Source: Pantoea sp. IMH
GTDB taxonomy: Bacteria; Pseudomonadota; Gammaproteobacteria; Enterobacterales; Enterobacteriaceae
Direction of reading: 5' to 3'
Assembly (NCBI RefSeq): GCF_000599885.1
Contig: NZ_JFGT01000005.1
Span: 992,001 to 1,056,000, forward strand
DNA length: 64,000 bases
The position numbers and the translations under genes were made by a program. The notes under the pieces were generated by a model that saw nothing but the letters and a program-made list of their open reading frames with translations, searched no databases and was not told the DNA's origin. Shown piece by piece: positions 49,685 through 59,997 of the stretch (position 1 is its first letter; the number at the start of each line of letters is the position of its first letter).

Positions 49685-49825
49685 TTAACGCTTTTTCTTT
49701 TTACCCTGAACTGCCTTAAATCGCGGATTACTTTTGCAGATAACGTATACACGCCCTTTACGGCGTACAATTTTGCAATCTTTATGACGTTTTTTGGCAG
49801 AGGCCAGCGAGCTTAATACCTGCAT
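49685..49825 (-). CDS. rpmJ2: 50S ribosomal protein L36, zinc-free paralogue (type B)
   Basis: A 46-aa protein matching E. coli YkgO at nearly all positions ([29 protein letters not shown], basic KKKKR end). It lacks two of the four ligands of the Cys3-His zinc ribbon of ordinary L36 and so replaces it when zinc is scarce. It lies 9 nt after rpmE2 on the same strand, downstream of a Zur box. It is too short for many gene callers. Confidence 0.94.
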   Translation of the reverse strand: MQVLSSLASAKKRHKDCKIVRRKGRVYVICKSNPRFKAVQGKKKKR

Positions 49826-49834
49826 AACAGTCCC

Positions 49835-50092
49835 TTATTTATTCTGCGTGAAAAAGCGGCCAAACCGCTGATTAAAGCGGTGTGCACTGCCTTCTTTAGC
49901 AAACTCTTTCTGTTTGCCGGTGTAATAAGGATGCGACGCTGATGAGACATCCAGCGCGACGTAGGGCAGGGTTTTACCTTCCAGCTCTACGGTACGCTCC
50001 GTTTTAATGGTGGAACCTGTGATGAAATATGTATCTGCGCTGGTATCGTGGAATGCCACGGTGCGATAGGCCGGATGGATACCTTGTTTCAT
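49835..50092 (-). CDS. rpmE2: 50S ribosomal protein L31, zinc-free paralogue (type B)
   Basis: An 85-aa protein of the YkgM type. [19 protein letters not shown] and [15 protein letters not shown] are conserved, and the CxxC zinc motif of L31 type A is absent. Under zinc limitation it replaces zinc-containing L31, releasing zinc. From ATG 50092 it agrees with the family start. A 39-codon in-frame upstream extension crosses the Zur box and is rejected. Confidence 0.95.
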   Translation of the reverse strand: MKQGIHPAYRTVAFHDTSADTYFITGSTIKTERTVELEGKTLPYVALDVSSASHPYYTGKQKEFAKEGSAHRFNQRFGRFFTQNK

Positions 50093-50110
50093 AAATCCTC
50101 GCTGTTTTAG

Positions 50111-50130
50111 ATATGTTATAACATAACAAT
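50111..50130 (-). promoter_or_regulatory. Zur box upstream of rpmE2-rpmJ2
   Basis: The minus strand reads ATTGTTATGTTATAACATAT, identical over all 20 bases to the box at 47010-47029. It begins 19 nt before the rpmE2 ATG, so a bound repressor would cover the promoter or transcription start. Confidence 0.88.
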
Positions 50131-50190
50131 AACTATACGCTGGCGTTGTCAGGATTGCAAACCGGTAAAATCGCCGTGGCAATAAGAAGG

Positions 50191-50222
50191 CAAAAAAAAG
50201 AGGCCGCACAAGGCGGCCTCTC
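50191..50222 (-). terminator. Intrinsic terminator of acrAB
   Basis: On the minus strand AGAGGCCGC pairs with GCGGCCTCT across a 5-nt loop and is followed by eight T, about 20 nt after the acrB stop. Confidence 0.9.
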
Positions 50223-50242
50223 AGGCTAACTTTCTGTCAGGA

Positions 50243-53200
50243 TCAGTGCTGGTGGTGTTCCACCGGATGACCTTCTTCTACTTCTTCCTTATTCTTGCTG
50301 AAGCGGCGGCGCACCACCACAAAGAAGACAGGAACGAAGAAGATCGCCAGCACGGTCGCGGTCACCATGCCGCCCATCACACCGGTACCTACGGCATTCT
50401 GCGCGCCGGAACCGGCACCCGTACTGATGGTCAGCGGCAGTACGCCCAGAATAAAGGCCAGCGAGGTCATCAGGATGGGACGCAGACGCATACGCACCGC
50501 GTCCAGCGTCGCCTCAATCAGCCCTTTACCTTCCTTCTCCATCAGGTCTTTGGCGAATTCCACAATCAGGATTGCATTCTTCGCCGACAACCCAATGGTT
50601 GTGAGCAGGCCCACCACAAAGTAGACGTCATTGCTGAGGCCACGAATCGTGGTAAAGAGCAGCGCTCCGATGACGCCCAGCGGTACAACCAGCATGACCG
50701 AAAACGGAATTGACCAGCTCTCATAAAGTGCGGCCAGACAGAGGAAGACCACAATCAGTGAGATGGCATAGAGCGCAGGCGCCTGGTTACCAGAAAGGCG
50801 TTCCTGATAAGACATGCCGGTCCAGTCGAAGCCGATGCCCTGCGGAAGCTGGGAAGCCAGCTGCTCCATCAGATCCATCGCTTCACCTGAACTTTTACCT
50901 GGCGCTGCCTGTCCGAGGATCTCCATGGCCGGTAAGCCGTTATATCGCTCAAGACGCGGCGAACCATACTCCCATCTGGCGCTGGAGAAGGCGGTGAAAG
51001 GCACCATCTCGCCGTTTGAAGCGCGGACGAACCATTTACCAATATCTTCAGGCAGCATACGCGAAGTGGCTTGGCCCATCACATACACTTTCTTCACGCG
51101 GCCCCGGTCAATAAAGTCATTGACGTAGGATCCACCCCAGGCAGAAGCGATGGTGGTATTGATGTCGGAGATCGCAACGCCAAGCGCCTGAGCTTTCTCC
51201 TGATCAATCATCAGCCGGTACTGTGGCGTATCTTCCAGGCCGTTAGGCCTGACGCCAACCAGCGTATCCGGATGTTGCGCCACCATACCGAGCAACTGGT
51301 TACGGGCCTGAGTCAGTGCTTCATGCCCCAGGTTGGCCTGGTCAATCAGCTCAAAGTCAAAGCCAGTAGCGTTACCCAGTTCGATAATTGCCGGCAGGTT
51401 GAAGGGGATTACCATTGCATCTTTAATCGTACTGAAGGCCTGCATAGCGCGACCGGCAATCCCGTCAACTTTATTCTCTGAGCCGCTACGTTCATCCCAG
51501 GGTTTCAGGCTGACGAAGGCGATACCGGTATTCTGACCACGGCCAGCGAAGCCGAAGCCATTTACGGTAAAGACCGACTGGACGTTATCTTTCTCTTTGG
51601 TCAGGAAGTAATCCGTCACTTCATCGAGCACTTTCTGAGTACGGCCCTGCGTTGCGCCCGCCGGTAACTGCGCCTGTGCCAGCAGCAGACCCTGATCCTC
51701 TTCCGGCAGGAAGGCGGTAGGCAGCTTCACAAACATCCAGGCCATACCAACCACAATCACCAGATAGATCAACAGATAACGACCCGTACTGCGGATAATG
51801 TGGCCAACGCTATCCGTATAATGGTTGGTGCTCTTGTCGAAAACACGGTTAAACCAGCCAAAGAACCCGGTGGTTTTGCCATGATCGCCTTTTTTGATCG
51901 GTTTTAGCATGGTGGCGCAGAGTGCCGGGGTCAGCACCAGAGCCACAATGACCGACAGCACCATGGCGGAAACAATGGTAATTGAGAACTGACGGTAGAT
52001 AACCCCGGTCGATCCGCCGAAGAAGGCCATCGGGATAAATACCGCAGAAAGCACCATCGCGATACCTACCAGCGCGCCCTGAATCTGATCCATCGACTTG
52101 CGGGTTGCTTCCTTCGGCGGCAGTCCTTCCTCCGCCATCACGCGCTCAACGTTCTCGACCACAACGATAGCATCATCCACCAACAAGCCTATCGCCAGCA
52201 CCATGCCGAACATGGTCAGGGTGTTTATCGAGTAACCAAACGCATTGATAATGGCAAAAGTCCCGAGCAGTACCACCGGCACCGCAATCGTCGGGATAAG
52301 CGTGGCGCGGAAGTTTTGCAGGAACAGGTACATCACGATAAACACCAGCACAATCGCCTCAAGAAGGGTTTTCACCACTTCATTGATGGAGATTTTAACA
52401 AATGGTGTTGTATCGTAAGGGTAAACAGTCTTCATTCCGCTGGGGAAGAAAGGTTCCAGCTTCGCCAGTTCCGCTTTTACTGCCGCTGCCGTATCCAGTG
52501 CGTTAGCACCGGTCGCCAGCTTGATGCCGATCCCTGACGCGGGTTTACCGTTGAAGCGGGCGATGATTTCATAGTTTTCGCCGCCCAGTTCAATTTTTGC
52601 CACATCTTTAAGCAGGACGCGGGAGCCGTCAGCGTTTACCTTCAGCAATATTTTGCCGAACTCATCGGTTGAGGTCAGACGCGTCTGCGCAATGATTGAA
52701 GCGTTAAGCTGCTGGCCGGGCACAGGCGGGGTACCGCCCAACTGACCTGCCGCCACCTGGGCGTTTTGCGTGTTAATAGCAGCGATAACATCAACCGGCG
52801 TCAGCTGGAAGTTATTCAGCTTGTGCGGATCCATCCAGATACGCATCGCGTACTGTGCACCGAAGATCTGGGTATCACCCACGCCGGGAGTACGGCTGAT
52901 GGGATCCTTGATATTCGAGGCTACGTAGTCCGAGATATCATTCTGCGTCATGCTGCCGTCATCGCTGACGAAACCCGCCACCATCAGGAAGCTGCTGGAC
53001 GATTTCTGAACCTGGATCCCCTGCTGCTGGACTTCCTGTGGCAATAACGGCGTGGCAAGCTGCAGTTTGTTCTGCACCTGAACCTGGGCGATATCCGGAT
53101 CGGTACCGGATTCAAAGCTCAGGGTCAGCTGCAGCGTACCGGATGAATCGCTGCTCGATGACATATACATCAGGCCATCGATACCGTTCATGTTTTGTTC

Positions 53201-53395
53201 GATAACCTGCGTTACCGAATCCTGCAACGTTTTCGCATCCGCACCCGGGTAATTCGCCTGAATCTGCACGGCCGTTGGCGCAACATTAGGATATTGCTCA
53301 ATCGGCAGTTTTAGGATCGACAGCACGCCCGCCAGCATAATAATGATGGCGATAACCCACGCAAAAATCGGGCGATCGATAAAGAACTTAGCCAT
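50243..53395 (-). CDS. acrB: Multidrug efflux RND pump AcrB
   Basis: AcrB is the proton-driven trimeric RND pump that exports drugs, bile salts and solvents with AcrA and TolC. The 1050-aa product (1049 in E. coli) has twelve membrane helices and two large periplasmic loops. The proton-relay Asp pair is visible in [17 protein letters not shown] (near residue 400-415), and the gate-region sequence [12 protein letters not shown] is present. The C terminus is short and His-rich. It lies 17 nt after acrA. Confidence 0.98.
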   Translation of the reverse strand: MAKFFIDRPIFAWVIAIIIMLAGVLSILKLPIEQYPNVAPTAVQIQANYPGADAKTLQDSVTQVIEQNMNGIDGLMYMSSSSDSSGTLQLTLSFESGTDPDIAQVQVQNKLQLATPLLPQEVQQQGIQVQKSSSSFLMVAGFVSDDGSMTQNDISDYVASNIKDPISRTPGVGDTQIFGAQYAMRIWMDPHKLNNFQLTPVDVIAAINTQNAQVAAGQLGGTPPVPGQQLNASIIAQTRLTSTDEFGKILLKVNADGSRVLLKDVAKIELGGENYEIIARFNGKPASGIGIKLATGANALDTAAAVKAELAKLEPFFPSGMKTVYPYDTTPFVKISINEVVKTLLEAIVLVFIVMYLFLQNFRATLIPTIAVPVVLLGTFAIINAFGYSINTLTMFGMVLAIGLLVDDAIVVVENVERVMAEEGLPPKEATRKSMDQIQGALVGIAMVLSAVFIPMAFFGGSTGVIYRQFSITIVSAMVLSVIVALVLTPALCATMLKPIKKGDHGKTTGFFGWFNRVFDKSTNHYTDSVGHIIRSTGRYLLIYLVIVVGMAWMFVKLPTAFLPEEDQGLLLAQAQLPAGATQGRTQKVLDEVTDYFLTKEKDNVQSVFTVNGFGFAGRGQNTGIAFVSLKPWDERSGSENKVDGIAGRAMQAFSTIKDAMVIPFNLPAIIELGNATGFDFELIDQANLGHEALTQARNQLLGMVAQHPDTLVGVRPNGLEDTPQYRLMIDQEKAQALGVAISDINTTIASAWGGSYVNDFIDRGRVKKVYVMGQATSRMLPEDIGKWFVRASNGEMVPFTAFSSARWEYGSPRLERYNGLPAMEILGQAAPGKSSGEAMDLMEQLASQLPQGIGFDWTGMSYQERLSGNQAPALYAISLIVVFLCLAALYESWSIPFSVMLVVPLGVIGALLFTTIRGLSNDVYFVVGLLTTIGLSAKNAILIVEFAKDLMEKEGKGLIEATLDAVRMRLRPILMTSLAFILGVLPLTISTGAGSGAQNAVGTGVMGGMVTATVLAIFFVPVFFVVVRRRFSKNKEEVEEGHPVEHHQH

Positions 53396-53412
53396 GTATC
53401 AGCGGCTCCTGT

Positions 53413-54597
53413 TTAAGACTTCGGTTGTTCAGCCTTCGCCGTGTCGGCGTCGTCTGCACTGACTTCTTGTGGGGTTACCTGAGCGCCTTTCTTGGCACGC
53501 TGAAGGCCAACGGTGATCACTTTGTCACCTTCCTTCAGTCCGTCAGTAACCAGCCATTTATCGCCGATAGCGCGATCTGCCGTAATGGCGCGTACATCCA
53601 CTTTATTATCCGCGCCGACAACCATGGCGGAAGCCTGGCCGGTAGGCGTACGGGTCACAGCCTGCTGTGGAACCAGTAGCGCGCTTGGATTCGTCCCTTC
53701 TTCAAGACGGGCACGCACAAACATGCCAGGCAGCAGCGTATGGTCAGGGTTAGGGAAGATCGCACGCAGCGTAATGGAGCCAGTGGTTTCATCCACGGAA
53801 ACGTCAGAGAATTCTAATGTTCCGGTCTGCTGATATTCACTACCATCTTCTAACAGAAGCTTCACCTGAGCCTTGCCGTCGGTCTGCTGCAACTTACCCG
53901 ACTTCAGCTCGGCACGCAGACGAAGGAACTCGTCGCTCGACTGGGTGACGTCAACATAGATGGGATCGAACTGCTGCACGGTAGCCAGCGCTGTCGTCTG
54001 GCCTGTCTGCACCAGCGCGCCTTCCGTCACGGCAGACTTACCGATGCGGCCGCTGATAGGCGAGGTTACTTTGGTGTAGGCCAGGTTAATGCGCGCCGTT
54101 TCAACATTGGCTTTAGCAACCTGCACCGCGGCAGCCGTCTGGCTCTGATCCGCCATGGCCTTATCATAATCCTGCTGGCTGATATATTGGGTTCCCAGCA
54201 GCGGCTTATAACGCTTCACGGTGAGGGCAGCAATCTGGGCATTGGCCTGCGCCTGAGCGAGGTCGCCTTTCGCACTGTCATAAGTTGCCTGGTAGGTGGC
54301 AGGATCGATCTGATAGAGCGACTGTCCAGCTTCAATATCACTGCCTTCCACAAAGTTACGCTTCAAAATTATGCCGGAAACCTGAGGACGAACTTCAGCA
54401 ATACGGAATGATGAGGTGCGACCCGGAAGATCGGTGGTAATTTTTAGTGGAGCGCTTTTCAGCGTGACAACACCCACTTCTGGCGCTTGCTGCTGACCAC
54501 CCTGTTGCGCTTCTTTATTATCACATCCTGTTAGCACTAAGCTGCCTGAAAGCAGCAGAACGGCCGCCAGAGGCGTTAACCCTCTGTTTTTGTTCAT
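53413..54597 (-). CDS. acrA: Multidrug efflux periplasmic adaptor AcrA
   Basis: AcrA is the membrane-fusion lipoprotein linking AcrB to TolC. The 394-aa product has a lipobox VLTGC (Cys25), the beta-barrel and lipoyl halves with GRTSSFRIAEVRPQVSGII, a long coiled-coil hairpin (about 95-170, LAQAQANAQIAAL..VQVAKANVETARINL) and the conserved GAQVTPQEV end. It starts 140 nt from the divergent acrR, with the AcrR operator between them. Confidence 0.97.
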   Translation of the reverse strand: MNKNRGLTPLAAVLLLSGSLVLTGCDNKEAQQGGQQQAPEVGVVTLKSAPLKITTDLPGRTSSFRIAEVRPQVSGIILKRNFVEGSDIEAGQSLYQIDPATYQATYDSAKGDLAQAQANAQIAALTVKRYKPLLGTQYISQQDYDKAMADQSQTAAAVQVAKANVETARINLAYTKVTSPISGRIGKSAVTEGALVQTGQTTALATVQQFDPIYVDVTQSSDEFLRLRAELKSGKLQQTDGKAQVKLLLEDGSEYQQTGTLEFSDVSVDETTGSITLRAIFPNPDHTLLPGMFVRARLEEGTNPSALLVPQQAVTRTPTGQASAMVVGADNKVDVRAITADRAIGDKWLVTDGLKEGDKVITVGLQRAKKGAQVTPQEVSADDADTAKAEQPKS

Positions 54598-54686
54598 AAA
54601 TAAACCTCGAGTGTCCGATATCGATTGTTCAATGGATCACAAACCCATAAACCCATTGCTGCGTTTAAATTATGGTCGTGCTATGT

Positions 54687-54710
54687 TACATACATTCGCA
54701 AATGTATGTA
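54687..54710. promoter_or_regulatory. AcrR operator
   Basis: A 24-bp palindrome with arms TACATACATT and AATGTATGTA around CGCA. It matches the E. coli AcrR operator arm for arm and differs only in the centre. It lies between the divergent acrA and acrR starts, 27 nt before the acrR ATG, so it can control both. Confidence 0.9.
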
Positions 54711-54737
54711 AGTCTGCCCTTTTCTAAAAATCACCCT

Positions 54738-55379
54738 ATGGCACGAAAAACCAAACAACAGGCGTTAGAAACGCGAAATCACATCATTGATGCCGCAATA
54801 GACCGCTTCTCAGAACACGGCGTGTCGGGAACGTCCCTGGCCGATATCGCTGCCGCCGCAGGCGTGACGCGGGGTGCGATTTACTGGCATTTCAAAAATA
54901 AAACCGATCTGCTCAACGAGATCTGGACCCAGAGCGAATCCGGGTTGGAAGATTTAAAGCAAGAGTATCAGTTAAAATATCCTTCCGATCCACTCTACAT
55001 TTTACGGGCTTTGCTGGTCTATGTCCTTGAAGCCACCGTAAGAGACCAGCGCAGACGTTCACTGATGGAAATATTTTTTCATAAGTGTGAATTTGTCGGG
55101 GAAGTGGCGCCTTTGCAGCTGATGCAGCAGACGCTGTTTCTGGAATGCTACGACAAAATCGAAGAGGTGCTCAGACAGTGTATCGCCTGCGGCCAGCTGC
55201 CTGCCGATCTCGACACGCGGCGCACAGCGGTGGTGATGCGCGGCTATATGACCGGCATTATGGAAAACTGGCTGTTTATGCCGGAAATCTACGATCTGGC
55301 GGCCGATGCGCCGCAGCTGATTGATGTGTTGCTTGATATGCTGCAGCACGGAAAAACGCTCCGCACCTCGCCGTGCTGA
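54738..55379 (+). CDS. acrR: TetR-family repressor AcrR
   Basis: AcrR represses acrAB and itself and is released by drug ligands. From ATG 54738 the product is 213 aa (215 in E. coli), with the TetR HTH at about 32-52 (SLADIAAAAGVTRGAIYWHF) and a divergent ligand-binding C-terminal domain that keeps RRRSLMEIFFHKCEFVGE. A 22-codon upstream extension would run through the operator and is rejected. In E. coli mscK follows acrR. Here it is absent and rsmS comes next on the other strand. Confidence 0.95.
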   Translation: MARKTKQQALETRNHIIDAAIDRFSEHGVSGTSLADIAAAAGVTRGAIYWHFKNKTDLLNEIWTQSESGLEDLKQEYQLKYPSDPLYILRALLVYVLEATVRDQRRRSLMEIFFHKCEFVGEVAPLQLMQQTLFLECYDKIEEVLRQCIACGQLPADLDTRRTAVVMRGYMTGIMENWLFMPEIYDLAADAPQLIDVLLDMLQHGKTLRTSPC

Positions 55380-55394
55380 CGGGACGCCGGGCCT

Positions 55395-55544
55395 TTACTC
55401 CGGCGAACGCGCTTTCTTCTCAAAATCTCTTTGTACAATAGCCAGCGCGGCGAGGACCGTCTGTGGTGGAATCTGATTTTCCTCCAGCAGCATGATGAGA
55501 TCGACGGCCAGTTTCACTTCTTCAGAGGCGGTTTCCAGCGACAT
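55395..55544 (-). CDS. rsmS: Small protein RsmS (YbaM)
   Basis: A 49-aa protein matching E. coli YbaM/RsmS (53 aa): MSLE start, [37 protein letters not shown] core. RsmS was named as a regulator of secondary metabolism in Pectobacterium/Serratia-type bacteria. The biochemical role is uncertain. AAAGGG precedes the ATG at 55544. It is too short for many gene callers. Confidence 0.9.
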   Translation of the reverse strand: MSLETASEEVKLAVDLIMLLEENQIPPQTVLAALAIVQRDFEKKARSPE

Positions 55545-55594
55545 CCCTTTCTCCTTTGTCGGGTTCAGCATTGATAAGCGTAATCGGACACAAT

Positions 55595-55840
55595 TCAGAT
55601 CCGCAGTTTTTTGACAATCAGCACCATTATCACTGCGCCAGCAAGCGCGATCAGCATCGCCCGTGGTTCCATTTCAGCCAGCGTGCCGTAGTTAAAGAAT
55701 GCGCTGACGTAACCGCCGATCAGCGCGCCGACTACGGCCAGCACCAGAGTAAGCAGCACACCACCGGGGCGGCCAGGGAAAAATCGACGGGCGATGATGC
55801 CGACCAGTAATCCAATGACGATCCATGAAAGAAGCCCCAT
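55595..55840 (-). CDS. GlsB/YeaQ/YmgE-family membrane protein
   Basis: An 81-aa, three-helix inner-membrane protein of the family formerly called transglycosylase-associated proteins. The N-terminal [22 protein letters not shown] and the Gly-rich [20 protein letters not shown] helix are typical. Members are general stress-induced (sigma-S) proteins of unknown mechanism. It lies between rsmS and priC, where E. coli has no such gene, in the position freed by the missing mscK region. Confidence 0.88.
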   Translation of the reverse strand: MGLLSWIVIGLLVGIIARRFFPGRPGGVLLTLVLAVVGALIGGYVSAFFNYGTLAEMEPRAMLIALAGAVIMVLIVKKLRI

Positions 55841-55914
55841 AGCTGTTCTCCTGTCATACTTTCAACGAGTATAGCAACAGCGGGCGAGACGGGGGTGTCA
55901 AAACGCCGGGGTGT

Positions 55915-56445
55915 TTACTGTTCCCTTTTCTCAATGGCGCGTTCAATGCGTTTCAATGCCTGCAGACAGCGCTGCAGCCGACCTTCAAGTGCTGCAATCT
56001 CCCGCTGGAGCGTCTGCTGCTGCACCAGCGTTTCACGCGTGGCGAGCTGGCTCTCGCGATCGGCTACCATCGCACGCAACCGGCGCTCATAATCCTGATG
56101 CTCTGCCAGCTTCTCATAGAGATTAACGGCGACGGGTTCAGCCCGCGCTTCGCCTTTGCGCAGCGTCTGCGTCGCCAGTTCGCGCTGTAAAGCCCCCATC
56201 TGTGTAACGACCCGTTCAGCCATCCACGCGACGCGTTCGGTGCGCTGATCTTTCACGCTCTGCTTAAGCTGCGCCATGCTCTGGCGCAGCTCCAGAAGAT
56301 AGTCGCCAAGCCGGGTGGTATGACAGTGAAACAGCTGATGATCAAATCGCGCGCCGGGGGTGCGTTTGCTGGCATGAGGCTCAACGGCCTGAGCGAGCTG
56401 CTCCAGCTTTTCTTCCAGCTGCTGAAGCAGCAGGGCACTTTTCAT
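55915..56445 (-). CDS. priC: Primosomal replication protein N'' (PriC)
   Basis: PriC helps reload DnaB at stalled replication forks by remodelling SSB on single-stranded DNA. The 176-aa helical protein (175 in E. coli) keeps the family pattern: LLLQQLEEKLEQLA start, ARFDHQLFHC block, and the conserved QDYERRLRAMVADRE..LQQQTLQREI segment. Sequence conservation is low, as usual for PriC, and the context rsmS-priC-ybaN-apt-dnaX supports the call. Confidence 0.93.
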   Translation of the reverse strand: MKSALLLQQLEEKLEQLAQAVEPHASKRTPGARFDHQLFHCHTTRLGDYLLELRQSMAQLKQSVKDQRTERVAWMAERVVTQMGALQRELATQTLRKGEARAEPVAVNLYEKLAEHQDYERRLRAMVADRESQLATRETLVQQQTLQREIAALEGRLQRCLQALKRIERAIEKREQ

Positions 56446-56510
56446 GTTGTTCTCTCCGGTGAACGCTGTCAGTGTGATACTCTTGCGGCGAACGACAAGG
56501 ACATCAGGTT

Positions 56511-56888
56511 ATGCAACGCATCATTCTACTGATAATTGGCTGGTTGGCGATGGGGCTGGCAACGATTGGCGTCATTTTGCCTCTGCTGCCCACCACGCCT
56601 TTTCTGCTGCTGGCGGCCTGGTGCTTCGCCCGCTCCTCGCCACGTTTTCACGACTGGCTGCTCTACCGGTCGGTTTTTGGCCGTTATCTGCGCCACTGGC
56701 AGCAGCATCGGGCGCTGCCACCAGGCACCAAAGGGCGGATGATCGTATTCACCCTGCTGACGTTTGCCGTGTCGCTCTGGCTGGTAAAAATTGCCTGGGT
56801 AAGGCTGCTGCTGCTCTGTCTGCTCGCCGGACTGATCGTGTTTATGGTACGGCTCCCCGTCGTGGATGACGAGCAGCAAAAGCGCTGA
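56511..56888 (+). CDS. ybaN: Inner-membrane protein YbaN (DUF454)
   Basis: A 125-aa DUF454 membrane protein with three or four hydrophobic helices and the family motif GVILPLLPTTPFLLLAAWCFARSSPRFHDWL. Function unknown. Its position, divergent from priC and upstream of apt, is conserved in E. coli. The start ATG 56511 fits the family beginning MQRIILLIIGWLAM. Confidence 0.93.
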   Translation: MQRIILLIIGWLAMGLATIGVILPLLPTTPFLLLAAWCFARSSPRFHDWLLYRSVFGRYLRHWQQHRALPPGTKGRMIVFTLLTFAVSLWLVKIAWVRLLLLCLLAGLIVFMVRLPVVDDEQQKR

Positions 56889-57046
56889 ATTTAGCTCTCC
56901 CTGTTGCAATTGTCCGGCTGTTTGCATAAATTTGATCGTTTTCGTGCGCGGCTTCCCCCCGGTATCTCCCGTTTCGCTCTGTAAAATCTTTTGCAGGCGC
57001 GTCTGAAGCTGCGTGAGTCAGATTTGTATTTACCAGGCATAACATT

Positions 57047-57598
57047 ATGACCGCAACTGCACAGCAGCTTGAATTTCTGAAAGAAAGTATTAAAAGCGTT
57101 CCGGATTATCCCAAGCCGGGCATTCTGTTCCGGGACGTGACCAGCCTGCTGGAAGATCCCAAAGCCTTTGCCCTCAGTATTGAACTGCTGGTTGAGCGTT
57201 ACCGTGACGCAGGTATCACCAAAGTGGTCGGCACCGAAGCGCGCGGCTTTCTGTTTGGCGCGCCGGTGGCCTTAGCGCTGGGCGTGGGATTTGTTCCCGT
57301 GCGTAAGCCAGGCAAGCTGCCGCGTAAAACCTACGCCGAGCGCTACGAACTGGAATACGGTACCGATCAGCTAGAACTGCATTGTGACGCGATCACCGCC
57401 GATGATACCGTGCTGGTGGTAGATGATCTGCTGGCCACGGGCGGCACCATTGAGGCAACGGTGAAACTGATCCGCCGCGCCGGTGGTGAAGTTAAACACG
57501 CTGCGTTCATCATCAACCTGTTCGATCTTACTGGTGAAGCCCGCCTGAAAGCGATGGGTATCGAGTGCTTCAGCCTGGTGAATTTCCCCGGCCACTGA
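57047..57598 (+). CDS. apt: Adenine phosphoribosyltransferase
   Basis: Apt salvages adenine to AMP using PRPP. The 183-aa product equals the E. coli length. The PRPP-binding motif [13 protein letters not shown] is near 123-135, with the [10 protein letters not shown] and [14 protein letters not shown] blocks that form the adenine pocket. It lies 79 nt upstream of dnaX on the same strand, as in E. coli. Confidence 0.97.
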   Translation: MTATAQQLEFLKESIKSVPDYPKPGILFRDVTSLLEDPKAFALSIELLVERYRDAGITKVVGTEARGFLFGAPVALALGVGFVPVRKPGKLPRKTYAERYELEYGTDQLELHCDAITADDTVLVVDDLLATGGTIEATVKLIRRAGGEVKHAAFIINLFDLTGEARLKAMGIECFSLVNFPGH

Positions 57599-57677
57599 GC
57601 CTGACGTTCAGCCTCGCCGTCAGGGTGGGGCTGTGTTAGCATTACCCTCCGGTTCACTCAACATATTCTGCGAATCA

Positions 57678-59615
57678 ATGAGCTATCAGGTACTGGCCCG
57701 CAAGTGGCGTCCACAAGCGTTTACTGATGTCGTCGGTCAGGAGCATGTTCTGACCGCGCTGGCTAATGGCCTGTCGCTCGGCCGCATTCATCACGCCTAT
57801 CTTTTTTCCGGCACCCGCGGGGTGGGGAAGACCACTATTGCCCGACTGTTGGCCAAAGGGCTCAACTGTGAGACGGGAATTACCGCCACGCCCTGCGGCA
57901 AATGCGACAACTGTCGTGAAATTGAGCAGGGGCGTTTTGTCGATCTGATTGAGATTGATGCCGCCTCCCGTACGAAAGTGGAAGATACCCGCGATCTGCT
58001 CGACAACGTGCAGTACGCGCCTGCGCGTGGGCGCTTCAAGGTCTATCTGATCGATGAAGTGCATATGCTCTCCCGCCACAGTTTTAACGCCCTGCTGAAA
58101 ACGCTGGAAGAGCCGCCTGAGCACGTAAAATTTCTGCTGGCGACCACCGATCCGCAAAAGCTGCCGGTGACCATCCTGTCGCGCTGCCTGCAGTTTCATC
58201 TGAAGGCGCTGGACGTTGAGCAAATTCGCGGCCAGCTTGAACACGTCTTACAGGAAGAACAGATAGCAGCGGAGGCGCGGTCGCTTCAGCTGCTGGCCCG
58301 TGCCGCAGACGGCAGCATGCGGGATGCGCTGAGCCTGGCCGATCAGGCCATTGCGATGGGGCAAGGTGCCGTCACGACCGACACCGTCAACGCGATGCTT
58401 GGCACGCTCGATGACGAGCAGCCGCTGGCGCTGATTGAAGCGCTGGTCAACGCGGAGGGCGAGAAGGTGATGGCGCTGCTCAATCAGGCCGCGTCGCGCG
58501 GGGTTGAGTGGGAAGCGCTGCTGGTGGAAATGCTGACTATTCTGCACCGGATTGCGATGGTCCAGCTCCTGCCCTCGGCGCTGGGAGATGACTACGCCGC
58601 CGTAGAACAGCGTTTGCGTGAACTGGCTCGCGTTCTGCCACCGGCAGACGTCCAGCTTTATTACCAGACGCTGCTGGTAGGGCGGAAAGAACTGCCGCTG
58701 GCGCCCGATCGCCGTATGGGCGTTGAGATGACGCTGCTGCGGGCGCTGGCCTTCCACCCGGCCCAGGTCGTTGCCGAGCCGATGGCGCGTCCGGCGATGA
58801 CGCCGCAGGCGCAGCCTGTGCCCGTTCAGTCCACGCCTGAACCCGCGCCGCCCGCCAGCCCGCCGCCACCTCATACCGGTCAGCAGGCCGAACCCGAGGT
58901 AACATTACCGGATACGACCAGCCAGCTCCTGCAGGCGCGTACACAGCTGATGCGCCAGCAGGGAGTAACCAAACCAAAAAAGCGTGAGCCGGCGGCGCAG
59001 AATGCGCGGCCGGCGACCTCGGCACTGGAGCGATTGGCGACAGTTACCGAGCGCGGTCAGCGGCGGCAGGCAGCCGCTGAACCTGCTGTACCGGTAAAAA
59101 AAGAAGCCTACCGCTGGAAGACGCAGAATCCGGAGGCGGAAAAGCCTGAGCCGGTGGCCACACCAAAACTCTTGCGTACGGCGCTGGAGCATGAGAAAAC
59201 CCCAGAGCTGATGGCGAAGCTGGCCGCTGAATCGCTGCTTCGCGATCCCTGGGCGGCGGAAGTGGCCGCGATGGCGCTGCCGAAGCTGGTGCAGCAGCTG
59301 GCGCTTAACGCCTGGAAAGAGGTGACGGAAAGCGGCGTATGTCTGCACCTCCGATCGGCGCAGCGCCATCTGAACTCGCCTTCGGCGCTGCAAACATTGA
59401 CCGGTGCGATGAGCGAGGCGGCGGGCGAGGCGGTAGAATTAACGATCGTTGAGGATGACAATCCGGCAGTGTTAACACCGCTGGAATGGCGCCAGGCGAT
59501 CTATGAAGAAAAACTGGCGCAGGCGCGTCAGTCGATTATCGCGGATAATCATATTCAGACGCTGCGTCGATTTTTCGATGCCGATGTGGATGAAGAGAGC
59601 ATCCGCCCCCTTTGA
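57678..59615 (+). CDS. dnaX: DNA polymerase III subunits tau and gamma
   Basis: DnaX gives the clamp-loader ATPase: full-length tau and a shorter gamma made by programmed -1 frameshifting. From ATG 57678 tau is 645 aa (643 in E. coli). Domain I has Walker A GTRGVGKT at 45-52 and the zinc module Cys64/73/76/79. A Pro-rich linker follows, then the tau-specific domains IV-V that bind DnaB and the polymerase alpha subunit, with the conserved EESIRP C terminus. Frameshift signals lie at codons 433-435. Confidence 0.97.
   Translation: MSYQVLARKWRPQAFTDVVGQEHVLTALANGLSLGRIHHAYLFSGTRGVGKTTIARLLAKGLNCETGITATPCGKCDNCREIEQGRFVDLIEIDAASRTKVEDTRDLLDNVQYAPARGRFKVYLIDEVHMLSRHSFNALLKTLEEPPEHVKFLLATTDPQKLPVTILSRCLQFHLKALDVEQIRGQLEHVLQEEQIAAEARSLQLLARAADGSMRDALSLADQAIAMGQGAVTTDTVNAMLGTLDDEQPLALIEALVNAEGEKVMALLNQAASRGVEWEALLVEMLTILHRIAMVQLLPSALGDDYAAVEQRLRELARVLPPADVQLYYQTLLVGRKELPLAPDRRMGVEMTLLRALAFHPAQVVAEPMARPAMTPQAQPVPVQSTPEPAPPASPPPPHTGQQAEPEVTLPDTTSQLLQARTQLMRQQGVTKPKKREPAAQNARPATSALERLATVTERGQRRQAAAEPAVPVKKEAYRWKTQNPEAEKPEPVATPKLLRTALEHEKTPELMAKLAAESLLRDPWAAEVAAMALPKLVQQLALNAWKEVTESGVCLHLRSAQRHLNSPSALQTLTGAMSEAAGEAVELTIVEDDNPAVLTPLEWRQAIYEEKLAQARQSIIADNHIQTLRRFFDADVDEESIRPL
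58976..59014 (+). promoter_or_regulatory. dnaX programmed -1 frameshift signal
   Basis: The slippery heptamer A AAA AAG (58976-58982, in the right phase) is preceded by GGGAG about 10 nt upstream. It is followed by a stem-loop at 58988-59014 (GCCGGC / GCCGGC with inner GCGCA / TGCGC). After slippage the new frame reads GCG then TGA (58985-58987), giving a gamma of about 436 aa that ends in Ala rather than the Glu of E. coli. Confidence 0.88.
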
Positions 59616-59667
59616 AACGCTGCACAGCGCTCCGGCGTCAGTGCGGCCCGATCTGAGAGAGAAAACT

Positions 59668-59997
59668 ATGTTTGGAAAAGGCGGAATGGGTAACCTGATG
59701 AAACAGGCCCAGCAAATGCAGGAAAAAATGGCGCAGGTGCAGGAAGAGATCGCCGCCATGGAAGTGACGGGTGAATCAGGCGCAGGCCTGGTGAAGGTCA
59801 CCATCAACGGCGCGCACAACTGCCGTCGCGTGGAAGTGGATCCGAGCCTGCTGGAAGATGACAAAGATATGCTGGAAGATCTGGTTGCGGCCGCATTTAA
59901 CGATGCAGCGCGCCGTATTGCCGAATCGCAGAAGGAAAAAATGGCATCGGTTTCCAGCGGCATGCAGCTGCCGCCTGGCTTTAAGATGCCATTCTGA
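59668..59997 (+). CDS. ybaB: Nucleoid-associated protein YbaB/EbfC
   Basis: YbaB is a small dimeric DNA-binding protein of the EbfC family associated with the nucleoid and linked to RecR. From ATG 59668 the product is 109 aa, the E. coli length, with the [13 protein letters not shown] coiled coil, [27 protein letters not shown] and the ending LPPGFKMPF. The longer frame upstream is dnaX sequence in another register. It ends overlapping recR by one base. Confidence 0.96.
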   Translation: MFGKGGMGNLMKQAQQMQEKMAQVQEEIAAMEVTGESGAGLVKVTINGAHNCRRVEVDPSLLEDDKDMLEDLVAAAFNDAARRIAESQKEKMASVSSGMQLPPGFKMPF

